Source: Desulfonema limicola (lineage in GTDB: Bacteria; Desulfobacterota; Desulfobacteria; Desulfobacterales; DYRC01). From it: 6,739 nucleotides of DNA. The stretch is from contig DYRC01000226.1 in the NCBI GenBank assembly GCA_020718925.1, positions 1 through 6,739 on the forward strand, read 5' to 3'. The translations under genes and the position numbers were made by a program. Shown in pieces: positions 1-6,440 of the stretch. A model generated the notes under the pieces. It was given only the letters and a program-made list of their open reading frames with translations. It searched no databases and was not told where the DNA came from. Every line of letters starts with the position of its first letter. The first letter of the stretch is position 1.

Positions 1-190
1 TATTGCGGACATAACGCTCAGGGATGATGTTGTTTTCAAGCGCAGCAATTTCGATATGCCGCCCGATGATGCCATAACGCGCCGCAATATCGCTGACCTG
101 TCGGACTGAAATGCCGATGTATGGCGTGTTGTCAGGGAAAATGCTTTTTTGCGAAGAACTTCTGATGTCATTGAGTATTGCCTGATTCAT
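1..190 (-). CDS. HesA/MoeB/ThiF-family E1-like adenylyltransferase, N-terminal part only
   Basis: Only the first 63 codons are inside the window; the gene continues past base 1. The translation starts MNQAILNDIRSS and ends GIIGRHIEIAALENNIIPERYVRN-like, with the ERYVRN stretch at residues 58-63. An R-Y-x-R-N/Q motif marks the entry to the E1-like fold in MoeB, ThiF and HesA proteins, just before the nucleotide-binding glycine loop, which would lie outside the window. Known members adenylate the C-terminal glycine of a MoaD/ThiS-type carrier, and the gene directly upstream encodes such a carrier, overlapping by 4 bp (ATGA), which strongly supports the pairing. The roughly 57-residue extension before the motif is longer than in E. 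coli MoeB; its role is unknown to me. The start is the ATG at 190-188, with AGGAGG only 3 nt upstream. The catalytic domain is not visible, so the specific pathway (molybdopterin, thiamine or other sulfur transfer) cannot be assigned. Confidence 0.7.
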   Translation of the reverse strand, partial: MNQAILNDIRSSSQKSIFPDNTPYIGISVRQVSDIAARYGIIGRHIEIAALENNIIPERYVRN

Positions 191-420
191 CCCCCTCCTA
201 TCGGCGGGAAAATGCCCACCCGCTCTCCGCCATACAGCGCGGTATTCACATCAGCTTTGAGATGATTGACAAAAATCAGCTTGGCGTGATCTTCGGAAAC
301 GCCTAATTGGGCGAGCAATTCCCGAATTACAATTCCCGGCGTGATGGGATAACTATCCGAAGATTCAGGCGTAAATTCACTCAGGGTTGCAAACAATCTG
401 ATGTTGATATAAGCGGTCAT
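187..420 (-). CDS. MoaD/ThiS-family sulfur-carrier-like protein (beta-grasp, C-terminal glycines)
   Basis: This 77-aa protein begins MTAYINIRLFATLSEF and ends VGIFPPIGGG. The length, the hydrophobic N-terminal strand, the central helix (IVIRELLAQLG, residues 30-40), the GERVGIFPPI segment and the terminal glycines fit the MoaD/ThiS ubiquitin-like fold. In this family the terminal glycine is adenylated by an E1-like enzyme and then carries sulfur as a thiocarboxylate. The tail has three glycines rather than the usual two. The frame is open further upstream (to 513), but that extension overlaps the end of the channel gene and lacks family-like sequence. I chose the ATG at 420-418 because AGGAG stands 8 nt upstream and the product then has the normal family length. 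The gene follows the channel gene after 11 bp and overlaps the E1-like gene by 4 bp. Whether it serves molybdopterin, thiamine or another pathway cannot be told from sequence alone. Confidence 0.85.
   Translation of the reverse strand: MTAYINIRLFATLSEFTPESSDSYPITPGIVIRELLAQLGVSEDHAKLIFVNHLKADVNTALYGGERVGIFPPIGGG
194..199 (-). promoter_or_regulatory. Shine-Dalgarno of the E1-like gene, embedded in the glycine codons of the carrier gene
   Basis: AGGAGG lies 3 nt before the ATG at 190-188. It falls within the last codons of the upstream carrier gene (ATA GGA GGG GGA TGA), so the C-terminal glycine codons also form the ribosome binding site. The spacing is short, but the ATGA stop/start overlap would allow re-initiation by terminating ribosomes. 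Confidence 0.6.
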
Positions 421-428
421 ATTCTCTG

Positions 429-433
429 CTCCT
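429..433 (-). promoter_or_regulatory. Shine-Dalgarno of the carrier gene, overlapping the channel stop codon
   Basis: AGGAG sits 8 nt before the ATG at 420-418 and shares bases with the TAG stop (434-432) of the channel gene (TTTTTTAGGAG). It fixes the 77-aa start of the carrier and makes cotranscription, and probably translational coupling, with the channel gene likely. Confidence 0.7.
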
Positions 434-2636
434 AAAAAAACATATACGCCATCACCACTCCGAAAACAAGGATCATGCACGGATAAGCAATTTTTCCTAT
501 CAGAACGACCCATTTTGTTTTTGTCTCAGCCCCCCGGAGTTCAAAATAAAATATCAGAATTGAGACGACCGCCGACAGACCGATGAGTCCGTATACGGTA
601 AAAAAGACGTATTCGCTGAAGGTGCTGTATTTTATAGAAAATAAATCCGATAAGAGCCTGATATGATAAAAGGCGCAGGCTATCAGAGCAGCCATCATAA
701 TTTCCACGCGCAGCCGGAAATGCCGGTATGGGATAAAATAAATCAGATACAGGCAGATTATCATGATCATCTCAGGGAAGATATTTCTTAATATCGCATC
801 TGCGGCTTTTCTTCTGATTTTTACCTCTGCATTGAACTGAGAATAACTGATGATATTCGGATTGCTGAAAAGTTCCGGATTACCGAGCGTGGAAACAGTG
901 CTGATAATATCCTGATAAACTTCTTTATCACTGGGATACCAGCCGCTGCCGATGTTAAATGATTCCTCTTTTTTCTTCACGGAGTCGGACATTCCCAGCG
1001 TATCTTTCACATAAATCAGTTTATCCCGCGTCAGTCTATTATGACGGAATCTGACAGACAGAAACTGATGATCAAACGGATGCCTGTGAAAATCAAACTC
1101 ATTTTTGAATTTTGCTTTGATGTGATAGGTTTTAACCGTATAATCATTTGTTTTTTCTTCTGCAATCGGCTTGTCCAGAGTAATCGGAGTAACCGCATTT
1201 ATAAATAAGATGTTCGATGCGTCAATCTCGCCTTTATACCTGAACCAGAGATAGAAATCTACGATATAGGATGATGTTATGGTATCAAGCCCGCTGATTT
1301 CATTGATATCTATGCCGGTATATACCACATCGGTTTTACTCATCAGACTTCCATCAACCAGAATAAAATCGCCTTTCAGCACTTTTTCCAGTGCCATATC
1401 CAGATCGCGGGGGGTAGGCGTCATCTGATATTGAGCATAAGTCGGAATAAGTCTCTGATTCTTATAAACTCCCACAGTAAATGGGTTTATGACATCTCTG
1501 CTGATATTGAAAAAAAGATGTCCGGTTACACCTGATACCGCATTTTCAGAACCCGATATATTTGTCAGGTTGTCTCGGATTTCCCGCCGCTTTTTCCGAA
1601 AACTCTGATCCGGATCGCTTTTTTTCAACGCTTCTACCGCAACCTTTGCCGCATCATAATATCCTGCGGCATACCATGTAGGTTCTGTTTGATATTTTCT
1701 CATAAATTCATGGGTGAATTTGTGTGCGTTTTCATTGGCAACATCCAAGATAAAGGGACATACCACATAAATATTATCAGAATAATATCCGGACTGAACC
1801 TGCTCTTCAGGCTGTTCTTTAAATTTGCTGATAAAGGTAGTGCCATAAAACGAATCCGGACCGATAATGGCATACTTTGTGCCGCCGGATTTTAACGCCG
1901 AGATAATTCTGACGCCTTCTTCCGCTTGCGTTGCAACAAAAATAATTCCCGGATTTTCAATCGTTCTCAGTTCGACAGTGATTTTTCTGATTTCTTTATC
2001 TATGTCGTCCTTTTCAGTGTCAAATCCCCATTTGTGTTTAATTTCACCCCCTATTTCACGGGCTGTTTTCTCAAAATTTTCAGCAAGCGTTGAGCCATAG
2101 ACGTCTTTGTTGAAGATAATCGCTGCTGTCTTTTGGTTTAATGTTCTGAAAACATATTTGGCAAGAAACGCGCCCTGAAAGCTGTTTGTCTGAATAATTC
2201 TGAAATACCACTCATTATCCTGAGTCAGCGCATTTACGGTGGCAGTTGCAGTGATGGCAGGAATTCCGCCCGCTTTATAAATTCTTCCTGCGGCAATGGA
2301 CGTGGAACTGTATTTATGACCGAGTACCACGAGAATATCTTTATTTTCAACTATCTCAGAAGCCACGCTGATAGCTGTTTTGGGCTGGTTTTTATCGTCA
2401 AACACCGCAAGTTTTATTTTTTTGCCGCCAATGCCGCCGTTATCATTAACCGTATCCAGATAGAGTTGAATTCCCTTTACCATATCCTCACCGTCCGCTT
2501 TCTGGCTCCCGCTCATCGGTCCTGCAACAGCAATATAGACAGGCTTTTCCATAAAAGGCGAGGTCTGCGGCAGAGACAACAATATAGCCCCTGCCACCAC
2601 TATGATGGATAAAAATATGAACAGATATTTTTTCAA
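432..2636 (-). CDS. Pentameric ligand-gated ion channel with N-terminal LivJ-like periplasmic binding domain
   Basis: This 734-aa protein would probably be called an ABC substrate-binding protein by its N-terminus alone. Residues 1-22 form a signal peptide (MKKYLFIFLSIIVV...). Residues about 32-400 are a type I binding domain of the branched-chain amino acid family, with NDNGGIGGKKIKL at 64-76, DD at 80-81, GHKYSSTS at 106-113 and an ITATAT loop at 128-133. Residues about 430-612 resemble a pLGIC ectodomain: VVYTGIDINEISGLD, then VDFYLWFRY (459-467), then a Pro-loop DFHRHPFDHQ (515-524) with P520, D522 and Q524 but no flanking cysteines. Four helices follow: M1 about 616-636 (with P621), M2 641-663 (ALIACAFYH like GLIC/ELIC M2), M3 673-698 and M4 709-733. 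Prokaryotic pLGICs form homopentameric pores in the inner membrane with the ectodomain in the periplasm, so a cleaved signal peptide fits. The start is TTG, supported by AGGTGA 7 nt upstream. The ligand is unknown; an amino acid or similar small molecule is an inference from the LivJ-like site. Confidence 0.87.
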   Translation of the reverse strand: MKKYLFIFLSIIVVAGAILLSLPQTSPFMEKPVYIAVAGPMSGSQKADGEDMVKGIQLYLDTVNDNGGIGGKKIKLAVFDDKNQPKTAISVASEIVENKDILVVLGHKYSSTSIAAGRIYKAGGIPAITATATVNALTQDNEWYFRIIQTNSFQGAFLAKYVFRTLNQKTAAIIFNKDVYGSTLAENFEKTAREIGGEIKHKWGFDTEKDDIDKEIRKITVELRTIENPGIIFVATQAEEGVRIISALKSGGTKYAIIGPDSFYGTTFISKFKEQPEEQVQSGYYSDNIYVVCPFILDVANENAHKFTHEFMRKYQTEPTWYAAGYYDAAKVAVEALKKSDPDQSFRKKRREIRDNLTNISGSENAVSGVTGHLFFNISRDVINPFTVGVYKNQRLIPTYAQYQMTPTPRDLDMALEKVLKGDFILVDGSLMSKTDVVYTGIDINEISGLDTITSSYIVDFYLWFRYKGEIDASNILFINAVTPITLDKPIAEEKTNDYTVKTYHIKAKFKNEFDFHRHPFDHQFLSVRFRHNRLTRDKLIYVKDTLGMSDSVKKKEESFNIGSGWYPSDKEVYQDIISTVSTLGNPELFSNPNIISYSQFNAEVKIRRKAADAILRNIFPEMIMIICLYLIYFIPYRHFRLRVEIMMAALIACAFYHIRLLSDLFSIKYSTFSEYVFFTVYGLIGLSAVVSILIFYFELRGAETKTKWVVLIGKIAYPCMILVFGVVMAYMFF

Positions 2637-2643
2637 ATCTTTC

Positions 2644-2649
2644 TCACCT
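2644..2649 (-). promoter_or_regulatory. Shine-Dalgarno selecting the TTG start of the channel gene
   Basis: AGGTGA lies 7 nt upstream of the TTG at 2636-2634. No in-frame ATG occurs upstream with a comparable site, and starting at this TTG gives a complete, normal signal peptide (MKKYLFIFLS). The strong site offsets the weak start codon. Confidence 0.7.
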
Positions 2650-2652
2650 CTC

Positions 2653-2675
2653 CCCCTCTCCGAAACGGAGAGAGG
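2653..2675. repeat. GC-rich palindrome (REP-like), upstream of the channel gene
   Basis: CTCTCCG and CGGAGAG form a 7-bp stem (2656-2662 with 2666-2672) around an AAA loop. After one mismatch two further pairs extend it (2653-2654 with 2674-2675). It lies immediately upstream of the Shine-Dalgarno of the channel gene, so in the minus-strand transcript it would be a hairpin just before the ribosome binding site. No T-run follows on the minus strand, so it is not a canonical intrinsic terminator. It may be a dispersed intergenic repeat; only one copy of this exact type is seen here. Confidence 0.55.
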
Positions 2676-2726
2676 AGTTTTATCCCACCCCTCGAATCCC
2701 CCGCCATCTTTGGTAAATGGGATGGG

Positions 2727-2770
2727 ACTCTCCCCCCTGCCCTTTCAGGGAAGGGGGGCAGGGGGGTTAG
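2727..2770 (-). repeat. Dispersed palindromic repeat, copy 1 (inverted relative to the copy at 6690-6730)
   Basis: The 141-bp gap between the lipoprotein and channel genes (2637-2777) is filled mainly by this element and the palindrome at 2653-2675. Read on the minus strand it starts CTAACCCCCCTGCCCCCC and then TTCCCTGAAAGGG, closely matching the plus-strand sequence at 6690-6730 with a few substitutions or single-base indels. It folds into a stem of CCCCCC with GGGGGG (2732-2737 with 2753-2758), a T-A pair, one mismatch, then CCCT with AGGG and a 3-nt loop. No T-tract follows on the minus strand, so terminator function is doubtful. The rest of the gap shows no promoter that I can recognise. 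Confidence 0.75.
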
Positions 2771-2777
2771 GTGTTTC

Positions 2778-5495
2778 TTATTGTTCAAAATGCCAATTCC
2801 GAATATGCTGCCCGCCCACCGCCATATTATACCATCCTCTGATTCTCGGTTTTATCAGATAATGATCGTTTTCAAAGTAAATCGGAATAACAACACACTC
2901 TTCTTCGCATAAAATCTGTTCTGCGCGATTATAGAGCTTTTTGCGGGATGCAGAAACAGATGATCTTTCTGCTTCATCTAATAATCTGGCAAATTCCATA
3001 TTATTCCAGCCGGTGAAATTGTCGGATTTTACCGGATGAAACCGCTCAAGAAAACTCATGGGGTCAGGGTAATCCGCACACCATTCTTCGCGGTACAGAT
3101 GCGGCGCATTCGGCGGCTTTATCAATTTATTATACTCTTCCCGTTTACGTTCATCAAGTTTTACCGTGATATTCAGATAGTGCTTTAAAAACCGTTGCAC
3201 AGCTTTGGCGTTGGCAGCATGAATATCGGATTCATTATATAACAGCGTAATTTCAGGAAATCCTCTGCCTTCGGGATAACCGGCTTCAGACAGCCATTCT
3301 CTGGCTTTATCCGGGTTGAATATCAGGTTGATAGGTTCTTTGGAATAATGAGAAGCCATCAGGGACAGGGGCGTAAAGGTGGTGGCAGGTTTTTGTCCCT
3401 TGGCAATCAGATCAACCAGAAGCTTTCGATCAATAGCTGTGGAAATAGCTTTACGGATCAGGGGATTATCCATCGGAGGACGTCTGGTGTTGATGATATA
3501 ATCTTCGGTACAGAATCGGGGTTTATAAACATACTGATCTGAGAGTTTGGGGTCGGAAATGATGTTTGAAATTTCGGAACGCGAAATCCGGGAATATATG
3601 CCGCCGATGATATCCAACTGATTACTTTTATACATTGGCAGCCCTGATGAACCTGCCGGAAGAATATAATACCGAATTTCGGGAATCAGGACTTTATTCG
3701 CCTCATAATATTGGGGATTCTTTTTCAAAATGATGACCATATCCTTTTCCCACCTGACTAACTTATAGGAACCGTTGCTTTGAATATTTTCGGGGTCTGT
3801 CCATCGCTCTTTGTATTTTTCAATCAGATGTCTCGGAAGTGGACGAAAAGGATACAATCCCGCAATTAAAGGAAAATACTCTGCCGGATGTTCAAGGGTG
3901 AACGCTATCGCAAAATCGCCTTCGGCACGCACCCCGATCTCAGAGATGTCTGTAATTTTACCGGTATTGATGGCTTGGGCGTTTTTCAGGATGAACATCA
4001 TATACGCATAAGGACTTTTGGTTTCAGGCATGATATTGCGATGAATCGCCCAGACAATATCATGGGCAGTAACCGGTTGGTTATCTGTCCATCTGACATC
4101 ATTTCTCATATTGAAATGATATGTTAATCCATCTTCGCTGACTGTCCAACTGTTAGCCAATTGCGGAACAGCTCGGTAAGTTTTGGGATCAAACGCTGTC
4201 AATCCTAAAAACAACTGTTCGATGATTTCAATCGAAACCTCGTCGAACGTCAGCCCCGGATCAATCGTGGTAACGCCGATGATCGGAAGTCTCAGCGTTG
4301 TATCTTCAATCACTTCAAACGGATCCACTTCTTCGCGCAGCTTCTGATCCAAAAACCTGTATTTTCCATTTCGGACAGCTTTGAAAAATACCGCTTTGTC
4401 GCTGATATTCCCATCGCGCTCAAAAGAATATTTCCCGGTAACGCCCTGCCAATTTTCCAAAGAGCGCAAGGTTGTCCCGATAATCAACGGAACCCCCGAC
4501 TCTCCTTTTTCTATCGCATACGCCAATAAGCGGATTGCATCATAGCCCTGAGCCGCCCATGTATCCGGGTCAGAGCCTAACTTGGCATTGAAGGTTTTGA
4601 CAAAATTGCTGGTAACGGTTCTGGGCAGTTTGTAGTCAAACACCGTAGAAATAATCGTGCCTTCGGCAGCTTTACCTGCGATTTTCCAAAGTTCAGGAGA
4701 ATCCAGCAGTTCGCTGCTGATAATCGGAACATTCAGCCCCATACCCCGTATCTGCTTGATCATATTTGCCGCAGCCGGAAGAACGCCGCCTAAAAACAGG
4801 GCATCAAAATCCTTTTTTAACAAATCGGCAATCAGAAGCCTGTAATCTTCTTCTCCGCTGGAATATGATTTTTCAGTAACAACCTTTATTCCATGTTCTA
4901 CCGCATACTTATGAAATATTCCGGCTAATCGTTTGCCCGGTGATTCGCTGTCAAACAGAATTGCCATTTTAGTGTATCCGCTGCGTTCGACAAAAGCCCC
5001 CATTTCTTCGGCGATATCCTCGTCCACCGGAATATTTCTGAAGGTATAAGTACTGGTTTCCCGAATCAGATCCTGATCTGTGGTGGATGGCGCAATGAAA
5101 ATAACACCGTTTTCCTCATAAGTAACCGCAGCCGAAATAGCGACTTCAGCATATAAATGCCCTATGACAGCAATCACATCGGTATTTTCGGAAAGCTTTA
5201 CGGCAATACGCTGACCTTTGGCAACAGAACTTTCATCATCATAAAACAACGGACGGAACCGTCTGCCTGAAATTCCCCCCTGCTTATTGATTTCCTCAAT
5301 CGCTAGCTTTACCCCTTCTGCAAAAAGACTTGGCATCTTTGAAGAATCTACGATTCCGATAACAATATCTCCTTTGCCCTGAGCAGCTTTTTCAGATCTC
5401 CGTTTTGCAAGATTGCCGTAAGGCTCGCAGGAACACAGACTCAGCAGCAGCATGACCGCACATAACTGATTGAAAATCTGCATGACGTTTATCAT
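2778..5495 (-). CDS. Dual-fold solute-binding lipoprotein: LivJ-like type I domain fused to family 5 (OppA/DppA-like) type II domain
   Basis: A 905-aa exported protein. Residues 1-23 form a lipoprotein signal with lipobox L20-C21-S22-C23 (LCSC), so it is probably anchored by lipid at C23; the next residue is Glu, not the Asp inner-membrane retention signal. Residues about 43-395 are a type I binding domain (NKQGGISGRRF at 70-80, YDDESS at 85-90, GHLYAE at 112-117, IAPSTT at 134-139). Residues about 400-905 are a complete family 5 binding domain: NSWTVSEDGLTYHF at 448-461, VRWTDNQPVTAHDI at 467-480, NPLIRKAISTAIDR at 677-690, WCADYPDP at 805-812 and a typical OppA-like end (PIYFENDHYL, then RGW). 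Single-domain members of both families deliver amino acids or peptides to ABC permeases, but no permease or ATPase is nearby. The start ATG is at 5495-5493, directly after the stop of the SPFH gene; a weak GGAAG precedes it by 4 nt. An alternative start at M5 is possible but has worse spacing. No transmembrane segment is seen beyond the signal. Confidence 0.88.
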   Translation of the reverse strand: MINVMQIFNQLCAVMLLLSLCSCEPYGNLAKRRSEKAAQGKGDIVIGIVDSSKMPSLFAEGVKLAIEEINKQGGISGRRFRPLFYDDESSVAKGQRIAVKLSENTDVIAVIGHLYAEVAISAAVTYEENGVIFIAPSTTDQDLIRETSTYTFRNIPVDEDIAEEMGAFVERSGYTKMAILFDSESPGKRLAGIFHKYAVEHGIKVVTEKSYSSGEEDYRLLIADLLKKDFDALFLGGVLPAAANMIKQIRGMGLNVPIISSELLDSPELWKIAGKAAEGTIISTVFDYKLPRTVTSNFVKTFNAKLGSDPDTWAAQGYDAIRLLAYAIEKGESGVPLIIGTTLRSLENWQGVTGKYSFERDGNISDKAVFFKAVRNGKYRFLDQKLREEVDPFEVIEDTTLRLPIIGVTTIDPGLTFDEVSIEIIEQLFLGLTAFDPKTYRAVPQLANSWTVSEDGLTYHFNMRNDVRWTDNQPVTAHDIVWAIHRNIMPETKSPYAYMMFILKNAQAINTGKITDISEIGVRAEGDFAIAFTLEHPAEYFPLIAGLYPFRPLPRHLIEKYKERWTDPENIQSNGSYKLVRWEKDMVIILKKNPQYYEANKVLIPEIRYYILPAGSSGLPMYKSNQLDIIGGIYSRISRSEISNIISDPKLSDQYVYKPRFCTEDYIINTRRPPMDNPLIRKAISTAIDRKLLVDLIAKGQKPATTFTPLSLMASHYSKEPINLIFNPDKAREWLSEAGYPEGRGFPEITLLYNESDIHAANAKAVQRFLKHYLNITVKLDERKREEYNKLIKPPNAPHLYREEWCADYPDPMSFLERFHPVKSDNFTGWNNMEFARLLDEAERSSVSASRKKLYNRAEQILCEEECVVIPIYFENDHYLIKPRIRGWYNMAVGGQHIRNWHFEQ

Positions 5496-6440
5496 CTATC
5501 TTCCGGGAGATTTATTCGGATCAGGCGATTTCGGAATATTCGGCGCCTTGATCGGAATATTTGTCGTATTCTGAGAAGCTGATTCGAGCGAAATATCTCC
5601 GAAAATCTGAAAACCCTCTTTTGCCGCTCCGGCGCCGATCACCACCACTTTTGTATTGTTGGATTTGGAAAGCTCCAGCGTGGCATTGATTCCCATCCAT
5701 TTCAGAATATCTCCGTTCGGCACAGAAGAAGAAATAATATTCATCTGATCCCGGATGCCTTCACCTTCAATGCGTTTCCGCGCTGCCTCCTGCTTTTCTT
5801 TTTCAACAATAAAACGATGTGCTGCCACCATCTGCTCCTGTTCGGCTTTGTATCGGATAGATTCTGCAACTTTGGCAGGCAGCTCAATTTTTTTAATCAG
5901 CACCCCATCCACATTGATATATCTCTGCGCCACCCGCTCGATTGCCAAATTGATCGCCTCCACAATAACGGTTCTGCCGGTGGTATAAATCTGTTCGGCT
6001 TCCATCATTCCGATCACTTCACGCAGAACCGAAGCAATTTCAGGATAAATGACTTTATTGGCATAATCCGGTCCCACCTGACGATGCAGCAGCCCCAGCA
6101 GCTTATATTTCGGGGCATAACGGATAGACAGATACAGATGAACTTCCAAGCCTGATTTGGTCAATACATCCAATTCCGGCGCCATTTCCTGAATGCGGAC
6201 ATTGTAAATATAGAGCCTGTCCCACGGCGGAATCATGGACATTCCTTCAGGATATACAAAGTCAACCCGCGTTCCGCCCTTGAATCTGCTCCAATGCACA
6301 CCGGCTTCTCCGGGAAGAATGGTATGAAAAATTTGGTGGCTCATATAGCCGACAAACATAAATATCATCGCCGCAACTATCGCCAGATGAACCAGATTTT
6401 CTTTCAGTCTGTCTTTCAGCGTTTCAAAAGATATTTTCAT
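5496..6440 (-). CDS. SPFH/band 7 (prohibitin-like) membrane-anchored protein
   Basis: This 314-aa protein has a short cytoplasmic-type start, one hydrophobic segment at about 18-36 (LAIVAAMIFMFVGYM) and then an SPFH domain from about 39 to 200: ILPGEAGVHWSRF at 41-53, FVYPEGMSMIPPWDR at 61-75, VHLYLSIRYAP at 100-110, VIYPEIASVLREV at 130-142 and VDGVLIKKIELP at 177-188. A charged, Ala/Glu/Lys/Arg-rich helix at about 195-230 (VEKEKQEAARKRIEGEG) is the usual coiled-coil region of prohibitin and flotillin relatives. The tail (about 285-314) is low complexity and proline rich. SPFH proteins assemble into large rings or cages that organise membrane patches and chaperone membrane proteins. The gene overlaps the upstream small-protein gene by ATGA and has no good Shine-Dalgarno, so translational coupling is likely. 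It abuts the dual binding lipoprotein with no gap. A scaffold role for the neighbouring channel or lipoprotein is inference from position. Confidence 0.88.
   Translation of the reverse strand: MKISFETLKDRLKENLVHLAIVAAMIFMFVGYMSHQIFHTILPGEAGVHWSRFKGGTRVDFVYPEGMSMIPPWDRLYIYNVRIQEMAPELDVLTKSGLEVHLYLSIRYAPKYKLLGLLHRQVGPDYANKVIYPEIASVLREVIGMMEAEQIYTTGRTVIVEAINLAIERVAQRYINVDGVLIKKIELPAKVAESIRYKAEQEQMVAAHRFIVEKEKQEAARKRIEGEGIRDQMNIISSSVPNGDILKWMGINATLELSKSNNTKVVVIGAGAAKEGFQIFGDISLESASQNTTNIPIKAPNIPKSPDPNKSPGR

Noticed and set aside
187..513. Longer 108-aa version of the MoaD/ThiS-like protein
   Set aside because: The extra N-terminal 31 residues overlap the end of the channel gene, have no family resemblance and lack the well-placed AGGAG found before the ATG at 420.
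432..2636. Plain ABC transporter substrate-binding protein for the 734-aa gene
   Set aside because: The N-terminal half fits, but soluble binding proteins are about 370-400 aa and lack a Pro-loop ectodomain and four C-terminal membrane helices.
2727..2770. Intrinsic terminator after the lipoprotein gene
   Set aside because: The stem is strong, but no T-run follows on the minus strand and similar sequence recurs at 6690-6730, so a dispersed repeat is the better call.
1689..2862. Plus-strand open frames across the channel gene and the repeat-filled gap
   Set aside because: They are short, overlap strong minus-strand genes, lack ribosome binding sites and recognisable domains, and one is translated through the palindromic repeats.
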